From Pseudoalteromonas sp. XI10 (lineage in GTDB: Bacteria > Pseudomonadota > Gammaproteobacteria > Enterobacterales > Alteromonadaceae), in contig NZ_LOPY01000026.1 of the NCBI RefSeq assembly GCF_001469895.1, positions 62,001-126,000 on the forward strand: DNA of 64,000 bases. Direction: 5' to 3'. A program made the translations under genes and the position numbers. Below are positions 63,224 through 64,000 of this stretch, piece after piece. The notes under the pieces are model-generated. The model worked only from the letters and a program-made list of their open reading frames with translations. It was not told the origin of the DNA and did not search any database. Numbering within the stretch: the first letter of the stretch is position 1; every line of letters starts with the position of its first letter.

Positions 63224-63415
63224 TTAGCTGTTTTTCTGACTTTTCTGATCTTCTAAATTACTCGACATCGAGCTGCCAACCGATGTGATTATAACTAATA
63301 AGATAGCAAGCCAATGCTGTAATCGCGGGCTCTAGGCTCATCATGATGCTAAAGTCTTGTTCGGGTATATTGCGAAGCGCCATCATGTCTAGCGTATATG
63401 CTAGACATGATGGCG
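63224..63415 (-). pseudogene. Remnant of RhtA-like EamA/DMT exporter (C-terminal fragment, broken)
   Basis: On the minus strand the stretch from 63415 reads YTLDMMALRNIPEQDFSIMM then SLEPAITALACYLISYNHIG before a stop near 63258. This is the well-conserved C-terminal core of RhtA-type exporters (Y-S-L-E-M-I-A-L, S-M-E-P-A). A second frame then carries SSNLEDQKSQKNS to a stop at 63224, as if a deletion had removed the last membrane segment. There is no start codon or N-terminal part; the fragment is cut off exactly at the arm of a 16-bp inverted repeat. It is a decayed gene, not an active one. Confidence 0.7.
63378..63415. repeat. Perfect 16-bp inverted repeat at the break of the RhtA remnant
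   Basis: CGCCATCATGTCTAGC (63378-63393) and GCTAGACATGATGGCG (63400-63415) flank GTATAT. The left arm is coding sequence of the remnant; the right arm is its inverted copy. There is no T run on either side, so it is not a terminator. Confidence 0.85.
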
Positions 63416-63446
63416 ACTAAAAAATCCAGTGGTAGTACTTCTCAAC

Positions 63447-63671
63447 TCAGTTTGCTTTTCCAAGGCACAGTGCAGTTAATAAGCCTGTCAGGAGGAAACT
63501 CGCAATAGCAATGAAAACACCTGCAACTAAACCATAAATGAGAGTTAGTAATATTGTTGCAATAATTAGTAAGCACGGTGATAAGAGGTTATAGGTTCTT
63601 ATTGTGCTTCTAATCAGTAAATTACTACCTAAAAGTAATATTATTGCGGCAATAAGGAGAAGTAAATTCAT
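63447..63671 (-). CDS. Small hydrophobic membrane protein
   Basis: A 74-residue protein made almost only of two or three membrane segments (LLLLIAAIILLLGSNLLI; LIYGLVAGVFIAIASFLLTG). Its ATG overlaps the stop of the upstream gene (ATGA), so the two are translationally coupled. The size and layout recall DUF3325-type partners of iron-uptake genes, but the likeness is too weak to name it. Function unknown. Confidence 0.6.
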   Translation of the reverse strand: MNLLLLIAAIILLLGSNLLIRSTIRTYNLLSPCLLIIATILLTLIYGLVAGVFIAIASFLLTGLLTALCLGKAN

Positions 63672-64000
63672 ACTGTTAACTCCTGCTTTAACTTTTTCGT
63701 TTTAGAGATATCTTGAATATTCACTTTACAAAAAGCGCCATATAACACGGTAACGCCGATTACAAAAAAGCTCATATCAACGACACTCACTAACAGGTTA
63801 GCTGCGCTAAAAGCGTGACTTGATGAAAGTATTAGATTAAGAGGTAAGATGGCCGAACATGCTACACCAATGACTATAAGCGTGATTTGTAAAAAGCGCT
63901 GATAGTTCAATGGTAATAGAGCCAATAAAGACCATACTAACCAGCTATAAAAGAATAATGGAGCAAATACCTTGTTATGCAAGATACTATCGACAAGGTT
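63668..64000 (-). CDS. Small membrane protein (5' end off window)
   Basis: An open frame from the right edge to a stop at 63668; at least 110 residues with about three membrane segments (APLFFYSWLVWSLLALLPL; ITLIVIGVACSAILPLNLIL; LLVSVVDMSFFVIGVTVLYG) and a basic tail KTKKLKQE. A TTG at 63982 could be a start, but the frame stays open to base 64000, so the real start probably lies outside. It is coupled to the small gene that follows. I do not recognise the family. Confidence 0.6.
   Translation of the reverse strand, partial: NLVDSILHNKVFAPLFFYSWLVWSLLALLPLNYQRFLQITLIVIGVACSAILPLNLILSSSHAFSAANLLVSVVDMSFFVIGVTVLYGAFCKVNIQDISKTKKLKQELTV

Noticed and set aside
63378..63415. Rho-independent terminator
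   Set aside because: The stem is strong, but neither strand has a T run after it, and the left arm is coding sequence of a gene remnant.

Overview
The window looks like a chromosomal segment of a marine gammaproteobacterium of the Alteromonadales, most likely Pseudoalteromonas or a close relative. This is inferred from the low-to-middling GC content, four large TonB-dependent receptors, many secreted hydrolases, and gene types common in that group (an S8 protease with P and PKD domains, S9 and S41 peptidases, SdsA-type alkylsulfatase, a periplasmic catalase with an ankyrin partner, curlin-like repeats). There are no rRNA or tRNA genes, transposases, prophage genes or CRISPR arrays. The text is a mosaic of short metabolic and envelope loci.

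Layout. 1-4180: the 5' part of a curlin-repeat (amyloid-like) gene runs off the left edge, facing a secreted subtilisin-like protease. 4225-6392: a periplasmic catalase and ankyrin operon under a clear OxyR-type site. 6505-8865: a Set-family sugar efflux transporter and a soluble zinc-binding-type chemoreceptor. 9056-15489: a sucrose-type locus (TonB receptor, MFS permease, GH13_18 phosphorylase, LacI regulator) with three copies of one palindromic operator. 15597-18864: a DUF1275 membrane protein, an AraC regulator and its divergent aldehyde dehydrogenase. 18934-19470: seven tandem 78-bp structured repeats. 19677-27810: an S41 peptidase, a small hypothetical gene, an alkylsulfatase, two outer-membrane proteins and a formylglycine-type sulfatase. 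27863-37270: an eight-haem TPR cytochrome, a ThrE-like exporter, a glycosyltransferase overlapped with a LacI regulator, an S9D-type peptidase and a LysE exporter. 37329-40332: LysR and a siderophore-type receptor with a Fur-like box.

40408-56644 is the most coherent system: uxaB-uxaA-kdgK, a three-part TRAP transporter, a LacI regulator, uxaC, a carbohydrate-type TonB receptor and a lipoprotein GH2 glycosidase. Six copies of an 18-bp palindrome centred on ACCGGT lie in front of every one of these transcription units except the regulator's own gene. A plausible flow is: receptor across the outer membrane, GH2 cleavage, TRAP import of the freed galacturonate, then isomerisation, reduction, dehydration and phosphorylation to KDPG. 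No KDPG aldolase or pectate lyase is present in the window.

56864-64000 holds a PHB-depolymerase-type esterase with thrombospondin-3 repeats, a ferric-siderophore receptor with a strong Fur box, a secreted protein with two tandem lectin-like modules, the remnant of an RhtA-like exporter, and two small membrane-protein genes at the right edge. The strongest candidates for something undescribed are the 78-bp array, whose base changes preserve two hairpins and fit a minus-strand RNA best, and the ACCGGT uronate regulon.
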